From Corynebacterium sp. (GTDB lineage: Bacteria; Actinomycetota; Actinomycetes; Mycobacteriales; Mycobacteriaceae), in contig NZ_JAPJNQ010000040.1 of assembly GCF_030826625.1 (NCBI RefSeq), positions 1 to 21,076 on the forward strand: 21,076 nucleotides of DNA. Reading direction: 5' to 3'. Every line of letters starts with the position of its first letter. Position 1 is the first letter of the stretch. The position numbers were made by a program, and so were the translations under genes. Under the pieces are notes generated by a model. That model was not told the origin of the DNA, ran no database searches, and saw only the letters and a program-made list of their open reading frames with translations. Below are positions 1-8,104 of the stretch, in pieces.

Positions 1-423
1 GCCTTCTCCCTGGGTGGGGAATCCTCCACCTGGTTGTTTACCACTTTCCAATTAGTCTTTTTGCTCGGCGTAATCGCTGGCTCGCCGTTTGTCCACGATC
101 GTTTCCAAGCCATCGCGCTGGCAATGATTGCCGGCGGGGCAGGCGGTAATCTCATTGACCGTCTGTTCCGCGAGCCGGGTTTTTGGTTTGGTCACGTGGT
201 GGATTTCATCTCCGTGGGGGATTTCGCCATTTTCAACGTTGCCGATTCTTTTATCACCGTCGGCGTCGGATTGTTCCTGGTTGCCGTGCTAACTGAGGAG
301 CGCCGGGTGCGTGCGGCGGGCAGCGACGATGACGGAGAAGACAGCACCAGCACCCGCACCAATAGCAACAGCACCAATAACAACGGAAACGAAGTCGCAC
401 AGGAGGCCAGCGATGAGCACTAA
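1..423 (+). CDS. lspA: Lipoprotein signal peptidase II (LspA), 3' part
   Basis: The reading frame is open from base 1, so the gene begins before the window and only its C-terminal part is seen. LspA is an aspartyl protease of the inner membrane that removes the signal peptide from prolipoproteins after lipid attachment. Two family signatures are visible: GGAGGNLIDR and FAIFNVADS, each carrying one of the two catalytic aspartates, with VVDFISVGDF between them. Hydrophobic stretches around them (LVFLLGVIAG and ITVGVGLFLVAVL) fit the membrane helices. After the last helix comes a hydrophilic tail of about 40 residues rich in Asp, Ser, Thr and Asn, probably cytoplasmic and dispensable, encoded in part by a 15-bp tandem repeat. 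The stop overlaps the start of rluD by 11 bp, so the two are co-transcribed. The window also contains a lipoprotein that needs this enzyme, SiaE. Confidence 0.93.
   Translation, partial: AFSLGGESSTWLFTTFQLVFLLGVIAGSPFVHDRFQAIALAMIAGGAGGNLIDRLFREPGFWFGHVVDFISVGDFAIFNVADSFITVGVGLFLVAVLTEERRVRAAGSDDDGEDSTSTRTNSNSTNNNGNEVAQEASDEH
357..386 (+). repeat. 15-bp tandem repeat inside the lspA tail
   Basis: Two adjacent 15-bp units, CACCAATAGCAACAG and CACCAATAACAACGG, encode the Asn/Ser/Thr-rich end of LspA (TNSNS then TNNNG). The unit length is a multiple of three, so gain or loss of copies would not shift the frame. Confidence 0.75.
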
Positions 424-1348
424 TAACCGCGAAACCCGCTCGCTTCCAGTCCCCGAAGGTCTCGCTGGCATGCGCGTGGATGCAGCGCTGGCAAAACTAT
501 TGGGATTATCGCGCACCGTCGCCGCGAATTTGAGCGCGGACGGAGATGTGCTTGTCGACGGCGCCGTCGTCGGCAAGTCTGAACGCCTGCACGAAGGTGC
601 GTGGCTGGAAGTTACACTGCCGGAACCGGCGAAACCACTGGTGCCGAAAGAAGAGCTCGTCGAAGGCATGGATATCCTGTATTTCGACGACGACCTCATC
701 GCCGTGCACAAACCCGTTGGCGTCGTCGCCCATCCCACGGTGGGCTGGGACGGTCCTACTGTAGTCGGTGGTCTCGCCGCGGCTGGATTTCGCATTTCCA
801 CCTCTGGCCCGCCGGAGCGCAAAGGCATTGTGCAACGCTTAGACGTCGGAACCTCTGGCGTGATGGTGGTTGCAGCTTCGGAACGGGGATATAGCAGCCT
901 GAAAAATGCCTTCCGGCAGCGAAACGTCTCCAAGACTTATCACGCGCTGGTGCAGGGGCTGCCAGATCCGATCGAGGGTACGGTCGACGGCTCGATTGGG
1001 CGCCACCCGAGTGCCGGGTGGAAATTTGCAGTGACTGACGACGGAAAGCGCGCGATCACGCATTACCGCCTGCTAGAAGCCTTCCGCGAAGCCAGCCTGT
1101 TGGAGATTTCCCTCGAAACCGGGCGTACGCACCAGATCCGCGTGCACATGTCCGCTTTGGGGCACCCGTGTTGTGGAGATCCGATGTATGGCTCCGACCC
1201 GAACCTTGCGCAGCGACTTGGCCTGCAGCGGCAGTGGTTGCACGCAGTCAAGGTTGGTTTCCATCACCCAGGTGACGGCCACTGGATGGAAATTGAAGCG
1301 CCGTACCCAGATGATCTTGCCGACGCGCTGGGCAAACTCCGGCAGTGA
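413..1348 (+). CDS. rluD: RluA/RluD-family 23S rRNA pseudouridine synthase
   Basis: Predicted 311-residue cytoplasmic enzyme that isomerises uridines of 23S rRNA to pseudouridine. An S4-like RNA-binding domain covers about residues 18-68 (MRVDAALAKLLGLSR...GDVLVDG). The catalytic domain follows, with DDDLIAVHKPVGVVAHP at about 91-108 and the active-site block GIVQRLDVGTSGVMVV, in which D144 is the expected nucleophile. The family usually reads HRLD; here the His is Gln. ETGRTHQIRVH near the C-terminus is the second hallmark. I chose the ATG at 413 because AGGAGG (401-406) stands 6 nt upstream; a longer frame reaches further into lspA but has no better site. The gene directly follows lspA, a common actinobacterial arrangement. 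The exact uridines modified cannot be read from sequence, so the RluD name rests on family and position. Confidence 0.92.
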   Translation: MSTNNRETRSLPVPEGLAGMRVDAALAKLLGLSRTVAANLSADGDVLVDGAVVGKSERLHEGAWLEVTLPEPAKPLVPKEELVEGMDILYFDDDLIAVHKPVGVVAHPTVGWDGPTVVGGLAAAGFRISTSGPPERKGIVQRLDVGTSGVMVVAASERGYSSLKNAFRQRNVSKTYHALVQGLPDPIEGTVDGSIGRHPSAGWKFAVTDDGKRAITHYRLLEAFREASLLEISLETGRTHQIRVHMSALGHPCCGDPMYGSDPNLAQRLGLQRQWLHAVKVGFHHPGDGHWMEIEAPYPDDLADALGKLRQ

Positions 1349-1375
1349 CCAGGCTGGGCAATGACCAGGCTGGCA
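1346..1375. repeat. 16-bp-period duplication at the rluD stop
   Basis: TGACCAGGCTGG followed by GCA occurs at 1346 and again at 1362, a period of 16 bp. The first copy contains the rluD stop codon. It looks like a recent slippage duplication in the short gap before the next gene. Confidence 0.75.
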
Positions 1376-1410
1376 GCAACAAAACCAATCGATGCAGCAG
1401 GTATAGCGCG

Positions 1411-1968
1411 ATGAACACCCGAACCATTGGCGCCATGCTAGTGATCATCTCACTGGTGGCGACTGTGCTCTGGTTGGCCGGCGGCAGCGATTATGCTCGC
1501 CCGCGCCCGTTTGCTGGCGATCATTTGGGCCCGCAGTCTGGGCAGACCCACGCTGAATACCGCGAGCTTGCCGACGATTCTTTGGCCGTAGCGCTTCGGC
1601 GTGCGCCGTCGGAAAACGCTTTTTCTATGCTCGGTTTCACCACGCCGCTTTCGGCAATGCAGACCGGAGAGTTCGTTGCTGATCTGCAGCGGGTGGGCAG
1701 CATCATCACGAGGGAGGGGAAGATCCTGGCAACCCCAGAGCCGGTAGCCGGGGCTAGACGCGCCGATGCAATTCGCACCACGTTAGCTGCCGCCGATAGC
1801 GCGGAGATCATTGCGGTCATCGTCTTCGACACTCCAACAAACCTGGCTCCGTTGACTGATCAGCCAGCGGTCCACACCATCGAAGTCTTGCCGCCTGATG
1901 CGGTGTGGTCGCAATTCGGGATTAGTCCACCGAGCCTGCCTGCCCCGGAAGCCTTTGAATTCGACTAG
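1411..1968 (+). CDS. Membrane-anchored protein of unknown function
   Basis: I do not recognise a named family. The predicted 185-residue protein starts MNTRTIGAMLV and has a single hydrophobic segment (about residues 6-24, IGAMLVIISLVATVLWLAGG), which would act as an uncleaved anchor or signal. The remaining 160 residues are soluble and probably face outside. They contain a predicted alpha/beta stretch with ADAIRTTLAAADSAEIIAVIVF and end in a Pro-rich tail, PPSLPAPEAF. The frame extends upstream to 1345, overlapping the rluD stop, but that extra 22-residue part is hydrophilic and would bury the anchor. ATG 1411 puts the hydrophobic segment at the N-terminus and has a weak AGCAGG about 9 nt upstream. 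It lies 62 bp after rluD and is probably in the same transcript. Confidence 0.75.
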   Translation: MNTRTIGAMLVIISLVATVLWLAGGSDYARPRPFAGDHLGPQSGQTHAEYRELADDSLAVALRRAPSENAFSMLGFTTPLSAMQTGEFVADLQRVGSIITREGKILATPEPVAGARRADAIRTTLAAADSAEIIAVIVFDTPTNLAPLTDQPAVHTIEVLPPDAVWSQFGISPPSLPAPEAFEFD

Positions 1969-1971
1969 ACT
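1966..1971 (+). promoter_or_regulatory. Candidate -10 of a leaderless small-ORF promoter
   Basis: TAGACT ends 8 nt before the ATG at 1980, so transcription would begin at or next to the start codon. The hexamer includes the stop codon of the preceding gene. No convincing -35 or Shine-Dalgarno is seen. Confidence 0.45.
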
Positions 1972-1979
1972 GCGTGCCT

Positions 1980-2177
1980 ATGAAGAAGCGAGAATCGATC
2001 ACCTTCACCTTCGCCTTGCTGGCGATTTTTGTGGGATGTTTCAGCCTGGTCATTGGCGTGTTCAATGGCTCTTTTGCCTGGCCAGGGTTGCTTGCCGTGC
2101 TTTTCGGGGCCGTCGCTGCGTTTTATATTCTTCGCGCCCACTCTAACCAAGAAAAGGCCTTAGAACAGCACGCTTGA
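1980..2177 (+). CDS. Small two-helix membrane protein, unknown function
   Basis: A 65-residue protein beginning MKKRES, with two hydrophobic segments (FTFALLAIFVGCFSLVIGVF and FAWPGLLAVLFGAVAAFYIL) separated by a short loop, and a charged tail HSNQEKALEQHA. The positive N-terminus suggests both termini are cytoplasmic. A GTG at 1974 is in frame, but ATG 1980 is better placed: a TANNNT -10 (TAGACT) ends 8 nt upstream, the spacing expected for a leaderless start, and there is no Shine-Dalgarno. It sits 11 bp after the previous gene and 30 bp before dnaE1. Function is not deducible. Confidence 0.72.
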   Translation: MKKRESITFTFALLAIFVGCFSLVIGVFNGSFAWPGLLAVLFGAVAAFYILRAHSNQEKALEQHA

Positions 2178-2195
2178 GAACCAGCCACCGGGCGC

Positions 2196-2201
2196 TAAAC
2201 T
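2196..2201 (+). promoter_or_regulatory. Candidate -10 of the dnaE1 promoter (leaderless)
   Basis: TAAACT fits the actinobacterial TANNNT -10 pattern and ends 6 nt before the dnaE1 ATG. No Shine-Dalgarno precedes that ATG, so a leaderless mRNA starting at or near A2208 is the simplest reading. Confidence 0.5.
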
Positions 2202-2207
2202 AACGCC

Positions 2208-5200
2208 ATGGCTAAAAATTCCTCTTTCGTCCACCTGCACAACCACACAGAGTTTTCCATGTTGGACGGTATGGCCAAGGTGGATTTGCTATCGGAAGAG
2301 GTCAACCGGCAAAAAATGCCAGCTGTGGGTATGACGGACCACGGCAATATGTTCGGCGCCGATGCGTTCTACCGCCGCATGACGGCCAACGGCATCAAGC
2401 CAATCATCGGCATTGAGGCCTATATGGCCCCGGAATCTCGTTTTAATAAAAACCGTGTGCGCTGGGGAACACCGGATCAAAAGCGTGATGACGTCTCTGC
2501 TTCCGGTGCTTATTTGCACCAGACGATGTTGGCGGAAAACGCCACCGGCTTAAAGAATCTGTTCAAACTCTCGTCGCTGGCTTCCTATGAAGGTCAACTG
2601 GGTAAGTGGCCACGCATGGATGCTGAGCTCATCGCAGAGCATGCCGACGGCATCATCGCAACCACCGGTTGCCCATCGGGGGATGTACAGACTCGCTTGC
2701 GCCTGGGGCAGTTTAACCAAGCTCTGGAAGCAGCGGCGATGTGGCAGGACATCTACGGTAAGGAAAACTACTTCCTGGAGTTGATGGATCACGGCCTTGA
2801 CATCGAAAAACGCACAAGGGATCAACTGCTCGAGATCGGCAAGCGCCTGGATCTGCCGCCACTGGTGACTAACGACTGCCACTACGTGCTGCAATCACAG
2901 GCGAAAGCCCACGAGGCGATGCTGTGCGTGCAAACCGGCAAGACTTTCCAAGACCCGGATCGCTTCAAATTCGACGGCGACGGTTACTACATCAAATCCG
3001 CGCAACAGATGCGCGAATCGTGGGATCACATGGTCCCGGATGGTTGCGATAACACCTTGTGGATTGCCGAGCGCGTCGGTGATTATTCCTCGATGTGGGA
3101 AGAGCACTCCCATGACCGCATGCCGATTGCCGACGTGCCAGAAGGCTATACACCGACCACGTGGTTGCACCATGAGGTGATGGAAGGCCTGGCAGAACGC
3201 TTTCCTGGTAAAGACATCCCGCAGGAATACATTGACCGCGCGGAATACGAGATCGACGTCATCGACGGCAAAGGCTATCCGTCGTATTTCTTGATCGTTG
3301 CCGAGATAATCAAATATGCCCGCTCGGTGGGGATTTGGGTTGGCCCGGGGCGTGGTTCGGCTGCGGGTGCGCTGGTGGCCTACGCGCTGACCATCACCAA
3401 TATTGACCCCATCGAGCATGGTCTGTTGTTCGAGCGTTTCTTGAACCCGGAGCGTCCGTCGGCACCCGATATTGATATTGACTTCGACGACCGCCGTCGT
3501 GGTGAGATGATCACCTATGCCGCACAACGTTGGGGTGAAGACAAGATTGCCCAGGTGATCACCTTCGGCACCGTGAAAACCAAGCAGGCGATCAAAGACG
3601 CCGCGAAGGTGCACTTTGGCCAACCTGGATTCCAAATGGCCGACCGCATCAACGGTGCCCTGCCGGCTCCGATTATGGCGAAGGATATTCCGCTTTCGGG
3701 AATCATGGACCCGGAGCATGAGCGCTATTCCGAGGCCACAGAAGTCCGTAACCTCATCGAATCTGACCCGGACGTGAAAAAGATTTATGACACCGCCCGC
3801 GGCTTGGAAGGCGTGGTGCGCCAACCAGGCGTACACGCGTGTGCGGTGATTATGGCTTCGGTGCCGTTGATGGAACACATTCCGATGTGGAAGCGCAACG
3901 CGGATGGTGCGATCATCACGGGCTGGGATTATCCGGCTTGCGAGGCCATTGGCCTGTTGAAGATGGATTTCTTGGGGCTGCGCAACCTCACCGTCATTGG
4001 TGATGCGCTGCGCAATATCAGGCAAAACCGGGGCGAAGAAATTGACCTGGAAACTCTGGTTCCCGATGCCGAGGAAGTCTCGGAGGTCTACCGCCTGCTG
4101 TCGCGAGGCGAAACCTTGGGCGTGTTCCAGCTCGACTCCACGGGCATGCAAGAGCTGCTGAAACGCATGAACCCGACGGGCTTTAAAGATATCGTCGCCG
4201 CGCTTGCGCTTTATCGCCCAGGACCGATGGGTGTCAACGCCCACCTGGATTACGCCGATCGCAAAAACGGGCGCAAACCCATCACCCCGATTCACCCGGA
4301 GCTGGCGGAACCTCTCGAGGACATCCTGGCAGAAACCTATGGCCTGATCGTGTACCAAGAGCAGATCATGCGTATTTCACAGAAGCTGGCGAACTACACC
4401 GCCGGCGAGGCGGATGGTTTCCGTAAAGCCATGGGTAAAAAGAAACCCGAAGTGCTTGCACAACAATACGAGAAATTCTCGTCAGGCATGGCAGAAAACG
4501 GCTATTCCAAAGAAGCCTGCGATAAGTTGTGGGGTGTCATCGAACCCTTCGCCTCGTACGCGTTTAACAAATCGCACGCGGCAGGTTATGGTCTGGTCTC
4601 GTTCTGGACGGGTTACCTCAAGGCTTATTACACCGCGGAATACATGGCCGCGCTGCTGACCTCGGTGGGTGATAAGAAAGACAAATCAGCGATTTACCTC
4701 GCAGACTGTCGCCATCTGGGCATCAACGTGTTGCCGCCGGACGTCAACGAATCTGACGTGGAATTTATGGCCGTCGGCAAGGACATCCGCTACGGCATGG
4801 GGGCGGTGCGCAACGTCGGCACGGAAGTGGTGAACTCGATCATTAAAACTCGTCGACAAAAGGGTGCGTACCGTTCGTTTGGCGATTACCTGGACAAAAT
4901 CGAACTGCTGCCGTGTTCCAAGCGCATCACCGAAGCCCTAATCAAAGCCGGCGCCTTTGATTCCTTGGGCCATCCCCGCAAAGGCTTGATGCTGATTCAA
5001 GAAGATGCCGTCGATTCCGTGCAATCGACGAAGAAAGCTGCAGACAAGGGACAATTCGACCTGTTTGCTGGCATGGGCGGCGATGATGCCGAGAACAACG
5101 CCTTCAGCATTACCGTCCCGGATGAATCCTGGGAGCGCAAGCATGAATTGGCGCTGGAGCGCGAAATGCTCGGGCTCTACGTTTCTGGTCACCCGCTTGA

Positions 5201-5786
5201 TGGGTTTGAACAGGCGCTGGCATCGTATACCGATACTGCACTGACGACGGTGGTTTCCGGTGAGCTAAAACCGAAACAGAACGTGGTGATCGGTGGCATC
5301 ATCTCTAGCGTTGATCGGCGCTTTTCCAAAAAGGACGGCTCACCCTGGGCGATCGTCACGATCGAAGATCACCACGGTGCGCAGGTTGACGTCTGGGTGT
5401 TCAGCAAAGCTTATTCTCTGGTGGCTGAAGATATCGTCGAGGACAATATTGTGCTGTTCAAAGCCCAGATCCAGGTGTGGGGCGATGGTGATCAAAAAGT
5501 AATCGGCAACGACATGCGAGTTCCGGAACTCGGACGGGGCGGGGGAGCAGGCCTGCCATTGCGACTGCACTTGACGACGCAACAATGCTCGCTGGAAACC
5601 ATCGCCGCGCTGAAGTCCGTGCTGCTGGAACATCCTGGTGATACTGAGGTTTATTTGACCCTCAGCCACGGTGAGGCAGAAGAAGTTTTGGTGTTGGGCG
5701 ATCATCTCGCAGTCGAGCGATCGAACAGTTTGATGGGAGATTTGAAAGCCACGATGGGCCCAGGGATCGTCATGGCGCAAACTTAG
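2208..5786 (+). CDS. dnaE: DNA polymerase III alpha subunit (DnaE1)
   Basis: Replicative C-family DNA polymerase, 1192 residues, about the length of other actinobacterial DnaE1 proteins. An N-terminal PHP domain begins at once (FVHLHNHTEFSMLDG, metal ligands H9, H11 and H13, then MTDHGN). Its metal-binding residues look intact, in keeping with the proofreading role shown for mycobacterial DnaE1. The palm holds the catalytic Asp block PDIDIDFDDRRRGEMI (D421, D423, D425) and the third acidic residue in KMDFLGLRNLT (D587). Fingers, a helix-hairpin-helix region (near EALIKAGAFDSLG) and an OB-fold (about 1023-1100, VVIGGIISSVDRRFSKKDG) follow in normal order. It has no DnaE2-like shortening. The start ATG 2208 fits the beginning of the PHP domain and a leaderless promoter. 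It acts in the cytoplasmic replisome with the clamp and clamp loader. No frameshift or truncation is visible. Confidence 0.98.
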   Translation: MAKNSSFVHLHNHTEFSMLDGMAKVDLLSEEVNRQKMPAVGMTDHGNMFGADAFYRRMTANGIKPIIGIEAYMAPESRFNKNRVRWGTPDQKRDDVSASGAYLHQTMLAENATGLKNLFKLSSLASYEGQLGKWPRMDAELIAEHADGIIATTGCPSGDVQTRLRLGQFNQALEAAAMWQDIYGKENYFLELMDHGLDIEKRTRDQLLEIGKRLDLPPLVTNDCHYVLQSQAKAHEAMLCVQTGKTFQDPDRFKFDGDGYYIKSAQQMRESWDHMVPDGCDNTLWIAERVGDYSSMWEEHSHDRMPIADVPEGYTPTTWLHHEVMEGLAERFPGKDIPQEYIDRAEYEIDVIDGKGYPSYFLIVAEIIKYARSVGIWVGPGRGSAAGALVAYALTITNIDPIEHGLLFERFLNPERPSAPDIDIDFDDRRRGEMITYAAQRWGEDKIAQVITFGTVKTKQAIKDAAKVHFGQPGFQMADRINGALPAPIMAKDIPLSGIMDPEHERYSEATEVRNLIESDPDVKKIYDTARGLEGVVRQPGVHACAVIMASVPLMEHIPMWKRNADGAIITGWDYPACEAIGLLKMDFLGLRNLTVIGDALRNIRQNRGEEIDLETLVPDAEEVSEVYRLLSRGETLGVFQLDSTGMQELLKRMNPTGFKDIVAALALYRPGPMGVNAHLDYADRKNGRKPITPIHPELAEPLEDILAETYGLIVYQEQIMRISQKLANYTAGEADGFRKAMGKKKPEVLAQQYEKFSSGMAENGYSKEACDKLWGVIEPFASYAFNKSHAAGYGLVSFWTGYLKAYYTAEYMAALLTSVGDKKDKSAIYLADCRHLGINVLPPDVNESDVEFMAVGKDIRYGMGAVRNVGTEVVNSIIKTRRQKGAYRSFGDYLDKIELLPCSKRITEALIKAGAFDSLGHPRKGLMLIQEDAVDSVQSTKKAADKGQFDLFAGMGGDDAENNAFSITVPDESWERKHELALEREMLGLYVSGHPLDGFEQALASYTDTALTTVVSGELKPKQNVVIGGIISSVDRRFSKKDGSPWAIVTIEDHHGAQVDVWVFSKAYSLVAEDIVEDNIVLFKAQIQVWGDGDQKVIGNDMRVPELGRGGGAGLPLRLHLTTQQCSLETIAALKSVLLEHPGDTEVYLTLSHGEAEEVLVLGDHLAVERSNSLMGDLKATMGPGIVMAQT

Positions 5787-5792
5787 GTTGTG

Positions 5793-5875
5793 CTTGTTGC
5801 TGGTTCGACTTGTTGCTGAGTTCGATTTATTGCTGAGCTCAACTTAGTGCAGCCTCCAACTATGTGCTGTGTGCA
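5793..5875. repeat. Degenerate 17-bp tandem repeat upstream of ilvA
   Basis: About five head-to-tail units of 16-17 bp fill most of the 112-bp dnaE-ilvA gap, starting at 5793, 5809, 5826, 5843 and 5860. Units 1 and 2 are identical apart from one base gap (CTTGTTGCTGAGTTCGA is unit 2), unit 3 matches unit 2 at 13 of 17, and units 4 and 5 decay further. The array ends about 10 bp before the ilvA -10. No function is known. Confidence 0.65.
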
Positions 5876-5884
5876 GGGGGTGGT

Positions 5885-5890
5885 TACAAT
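5885..5890 (+). promoter_or_regulatory. Candidate -10 of the ilvA promoter (leaderless)
   Basis: TACAAT ends 8 nt before ATG 5899, the same geometry as at 1966-1980 and 7853-7867. No Shine-Dalgarno is present, so a leaderless ilvA transcript is likely. No leader peptide or attenuator is visible. Confidence 0.6.
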
Positions 5891-5898
5891 AAGTGGCT

Positions 5899-7200
5899 AT
5901 GACTTCCCCGCAGACTGCCACAGCGTCCCCTGATAATTTCGAGCCCGTGCGGGCTTCTGATATTCAGCTTGCGCAGTCCCGAATTTCGAGCGTCATCGCG
6001 CCTACCCCCTTGCAATACTGCCCGCGCCTGTCTCAAGAAACCGGCGCAGAAATCTTTTTGAAGCGCGAAGATTTGCAAGATGTCCGCTCATACAAAATCC
6101 GTGGCGCCTATTATTCGATCGCGAAATTGAGCCAAGTCGAGCGCGAAGCTGGCATCGTCGCCGCCTCGGCCGGCAACCACGCCCAAGGCGTAGCCTATGC
6201 CTGCCGCACCATGGGCATCAAGGGAAAAATTTTCGTGCCGACGAAAACCCCGAAGCAAAAACGCAACCGCATCAAGGTCCACGGTGGTGAAGCCGTCGAG
6301 CTGGTGGTCACTGGGGCCAACTTCGATGAGGCCGCAGCCGCAGCCCGCGAAGAAGCCGCAAAGCATGGTTCGACAGTCATCGAGCCTTTCGACGCCCGCG
6401 ATACCATCATTGGCCAAGGCACCGTTGCCGCAGAAATCCTGTCGCAACTCTCAGCGCGTGGGCACAGCCTGGATACCGTCGTTGTCCCAGTTGGTGGCGG
6501 CGGCCTCCTGGCGGGGATTACCAGTTATTTCGCAGATATGGCACCGACGGCAACACTTGTCGGTGCTGAACCACAAGGGGCGGCCTCGCTGGAAGCAGCC
6601 CTGGCCACCGGGGAGCCGGTCACTCTGGAGACCGTCGATGCTTTCGTCGACGGTGCGGCCGTCAAGCGCATCGGCGCGAAACCTTTCCAGATCATCGACG
6701 CTAACCGTGAGCGCATCCAGCACCTAACTGTCTCCGAAGGCGCGGTATGCACCGCGCAGTTGGGCTTGTATCAAGACGAAGGAATCATCGCTGAACCCGC
6801 CGGCGCGCTTTCAGTGGCAGCATTGCGCAAAATGGATATCGCGCCGGGCTCTGTGGTGGTGTGCATTATCTCGGGCGGTAACAATGATGTGCTGCGTTAT
6901 GCCGAGATCATGGAGCGTAGCTTGGTCGATCGCGGGCTCAAGCACTATTTTTTGGTTAATTTCTTGCAAGAACCGGGACAGTTGCGGCATTTCTTGATGG
7001 AAGTGCTTGGCCCGGACGATGACATCACTCTGTTCGAATACCTCAAGCGCAATAACCGTGAAACCGGGGCAGCGCTGGTGGGGCTGGAACTCGGTGCCGC
7101 GACGGATTTGGAACCGTTGTTAGAGCGCATGGCAGATTCATCAATTGAGTGCCAGCGCTTGTTGCCGGGTACTTCGGAATACGACTATTTGGTGAAATAG
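5899..7200 (+). CDS. ilvA: Threonine dehydratase (IlvA), biosynthetic
   Basis: PLP enzyme that deaminates L-threonine to 2-oxobutanoate, the first committed step of isoleucine synthesis; cytoplasmic, 433 residues. The PLP lysine is K66 in REDLQDVRSYKIRGAYY. The substrate loop SAGNHAQG (about 90-97) and the Gly-rich phosphate loop VPVGGGGLLAG (about 197-206) are present. The C-terminal 90 residues (from about 345, YFLVNFLQEPGQLRHFL onward) form a single ACT-like regulatory domain, as in the short corynebacterial enzyme that is feedback-inhibited by isoleucine. A GTG at 5893 is in frame, but ATG 5899 matches a leaderless promoter (TACAAT ending 8 nt before). It lies 112 bp after dnaE1 with a degenerate repeat between, and 13 bp before a YigZ-family gene that may share its transcript. 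Confidence 0.96.
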   Translation: MTSPQTATASPDNFEPVRASDIQLAQSRISSVIAPTPLQYCPRLSQETGAEIFLKREDLQDVRSYKIRGAYYSIAKLSQVEREAGIVAASAGNHAQGVAYACRTMGIKGKIFVPTKTPKQKRNRIKVHGGEAVELVVTGANFDEAAAAAREEAAKHGSTVIEPFDARDTIIGQGTVAAEILSQLSARGHSLDTVVVPVGGGGLLAGITSYFADMAPTATLVGAEPQGAASLEAALATGEPVTLETVDAFVDGAAVKRIGAKPFQIIDANRERIQHLTVSEGAVCTAQLGLYQDEGIIAEPAGALSVAALRKMDIAPGSVVVCIISGGNNDVLRYAEIMERSLVDRGLKHYFLVNFLQEPGQLRHFLMEVLGPDDDITLFEYLKRNNRETGAALVGLELGAATDLEPLLERMADSSIECQRLLPGTSEYDYLVK

Positions 7201-7213
7201 AACTGAGCGAGGA

Positions 7214-7855
7214 ATGAAACATTGCTATCAGCTGCCCGCAGACGGCGAGTCGTTCCGCGCGGAAATTGAGATTAAACGCTCGCGGTTTATCGGCATCATC
7301 GAACGGGTAGCCAATGATGAACAAGCGCGTGGGTTCATCGACCGCGTCCGTGCTGAGTTTCCTGATGCGCGCCACCATTGTTCGGCCTATATTTATCGTG
7401 TCGAGCAAGCCAATCCGGTGGAGCGCTCGTCTGACGACGGCGAACCTGGTGGTACTGCCGGAAAACCAATATTGGATGTATTAGCGGGTTCCGGGATGCA
7501 GGATTTGGCGTGTGTGGTGGTCCGCTATTTCGGCGGCATTAAGCTCGGCGCAGGAGGGCTGGTGCACGCTTATTCGCAAGCTGCTGGCGATGCGCTTGCG
7601 CAGGTGGATCGCCGTTGGCGCTGCCTACGCAACTTGTACGAGGTAAGTTTTTCGCATGCTGATGCGCAGAAGTATGAAGCTGAGCTGCGCGCGAAAAATA
7701 TCGCCATCACTGATACGCAGTACGGTGCCGAGGTCACCTATACCTTGGCCATTGCCCCGGGTGATTTCGAGCAACTTGAATCGCAGCTTGCGGCGTTGAC
7801 CGCTGGTACTGCACAGCTGGTGGAAGCTGGGACAGCGTGGGTGGAAAAACGGTAG
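7214..7855 (+). CDS. YigZ/IMPACT (UPF0029) family protein
   Basis: A 213-residue cytoplasmic protein with the two clear marks of the YigZ/IMPACT N-terminal domain: SSDDGEPGGTAGKPILDVL (about 75-93) and VVVRYFGGIKLGAGGLVHAY (about 100-119). The C-terminal half (about 140-210) fits the smaller alpha/beta domain found in bacterial YigZ. The biochemical role is not established; the eukaryotic relative IMPACT modulates the Gcn2 kinase, and bacterial members are thought to bind RNA or the ribosome. The ATG at 7214 is preceded by GAGG/GGA very close by (7209-7213), a weak Shine-Dalgarno. It begins 13 bp after ilvA, so translation probably follows from the ilvA mRNA. The TAG stop is also the first three bases of the likely -10 of the next gene. 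Confidence 0.88.
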   Translation: MKHCYQLPADGESFRAEIEIKRSRFIGIIERVANDEQARGFIDRVRAEFPDARHHCSAYIYRVEQANPVERSSDDGEPGGTAGKPILDVLAGSGMQDLACVVVRYFGGIKLGAGGLVHAYSQAAGDALAQVDRRWRCLRNLYEVSFSHADAQKYEAELRAKNIAITDTQYGAEVTYTLAIAPGDFEQLESQLAALTAGTAQLVEAGTAWVEKR

Positions 7856-7858
7856 AAT
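7853..7858 (+). promoter_or_regulatory. Candidate -10 for the gene at 7867 (leaderless)
   Basis: TAGAAT ends 8 nt before ATG 7867 and uses the stop codon of the upstream gene as its first half. This supports the shorter start at 7867 over an earlier in-frame GTG at 7837, which lies inside the previous gene. Confidence 0.55.
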
Positions 7859-7866
7859 CGACGGAC

Positions 7867-8103
7867 ATGAGCATGCAACCTTCTGCGCAAAATCCCATTG
7901 AACGACGCAAAGCAGCCGTGCGGAAATATTCCAAAAACGGCGTGATTAGCGTTGGTGCTGGTCTCGGCGGCGGCCTGTTGTTCGCGTTTTTGTTTTCCAG
8001 CTCTGGGTTCTGGTTGCTCCTTGGTTTTGTCGTGGCCGTCGTTGGTGGCGTGTACAACTACAACAAGGTGCGCAAGATCATCAACCATCGCGATAGCTAT
8101 TAA
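7867..8103 (+). CDS. Small two-helix membrane protein, unknown function
   Basis: A 78-residue protein, MSMQPSAQNPIERRKAAVRK at its start, with a basic N-terminal region and two closely packed hydrophobic segments (VISVGAGLGGGLLFAFLF and FWLLLGFVVAVVGGVYNY), then a basic tail KVRKIINHRDSY. It is therefore a hairpin-type inner-membrane protein with positive charge on both flanks, both ends likely in the cytoplasm. The frame extends to a GTG at 7837, but TAGAAT 8 nt before ATG 7867 supports the shorter leaderless form. I do not recognise a family with a known function. It follows the YigZ-family gene by 11 bp. Confidence 0.7.
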   Translation: MSMQPSAQNPIERRKAAVRKYSKNGVISVGAGLGGGLLFAFLFSSSGFWLLLGFVVAVVGGVYNYNKVRKIINHRDSY

Positions 8104-8104
8104 T

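Noticed and set aside
311..412. Longer rluD start in frame upstream of 413
   Set aside because: It would place 34 Thr/Ala-rich residues before the S4 domain and ignores the AGGAGG just before ATG 413; it reflects the repeat in the lspA tail.
2895..4358. 487-codon open frame on the minus strand
   Set aside because: It lies wholly inside dnaE1, whose motifs are complete, and encodes a low-quality His/Arg/Val-rich protein typical of an antisense shadow.
5793..5875. Possible CRISPR array
   Set aside because: The units are directly adjacent, degenerate and without unique spacers, and no cas genes are present.
5787..5898. Attenuator or leader peptide for ilvA
   Set aside because: There is no short frame rich in Ile/Val/Leu codons and no terminator hairpin, and the promoter appears leaderless.
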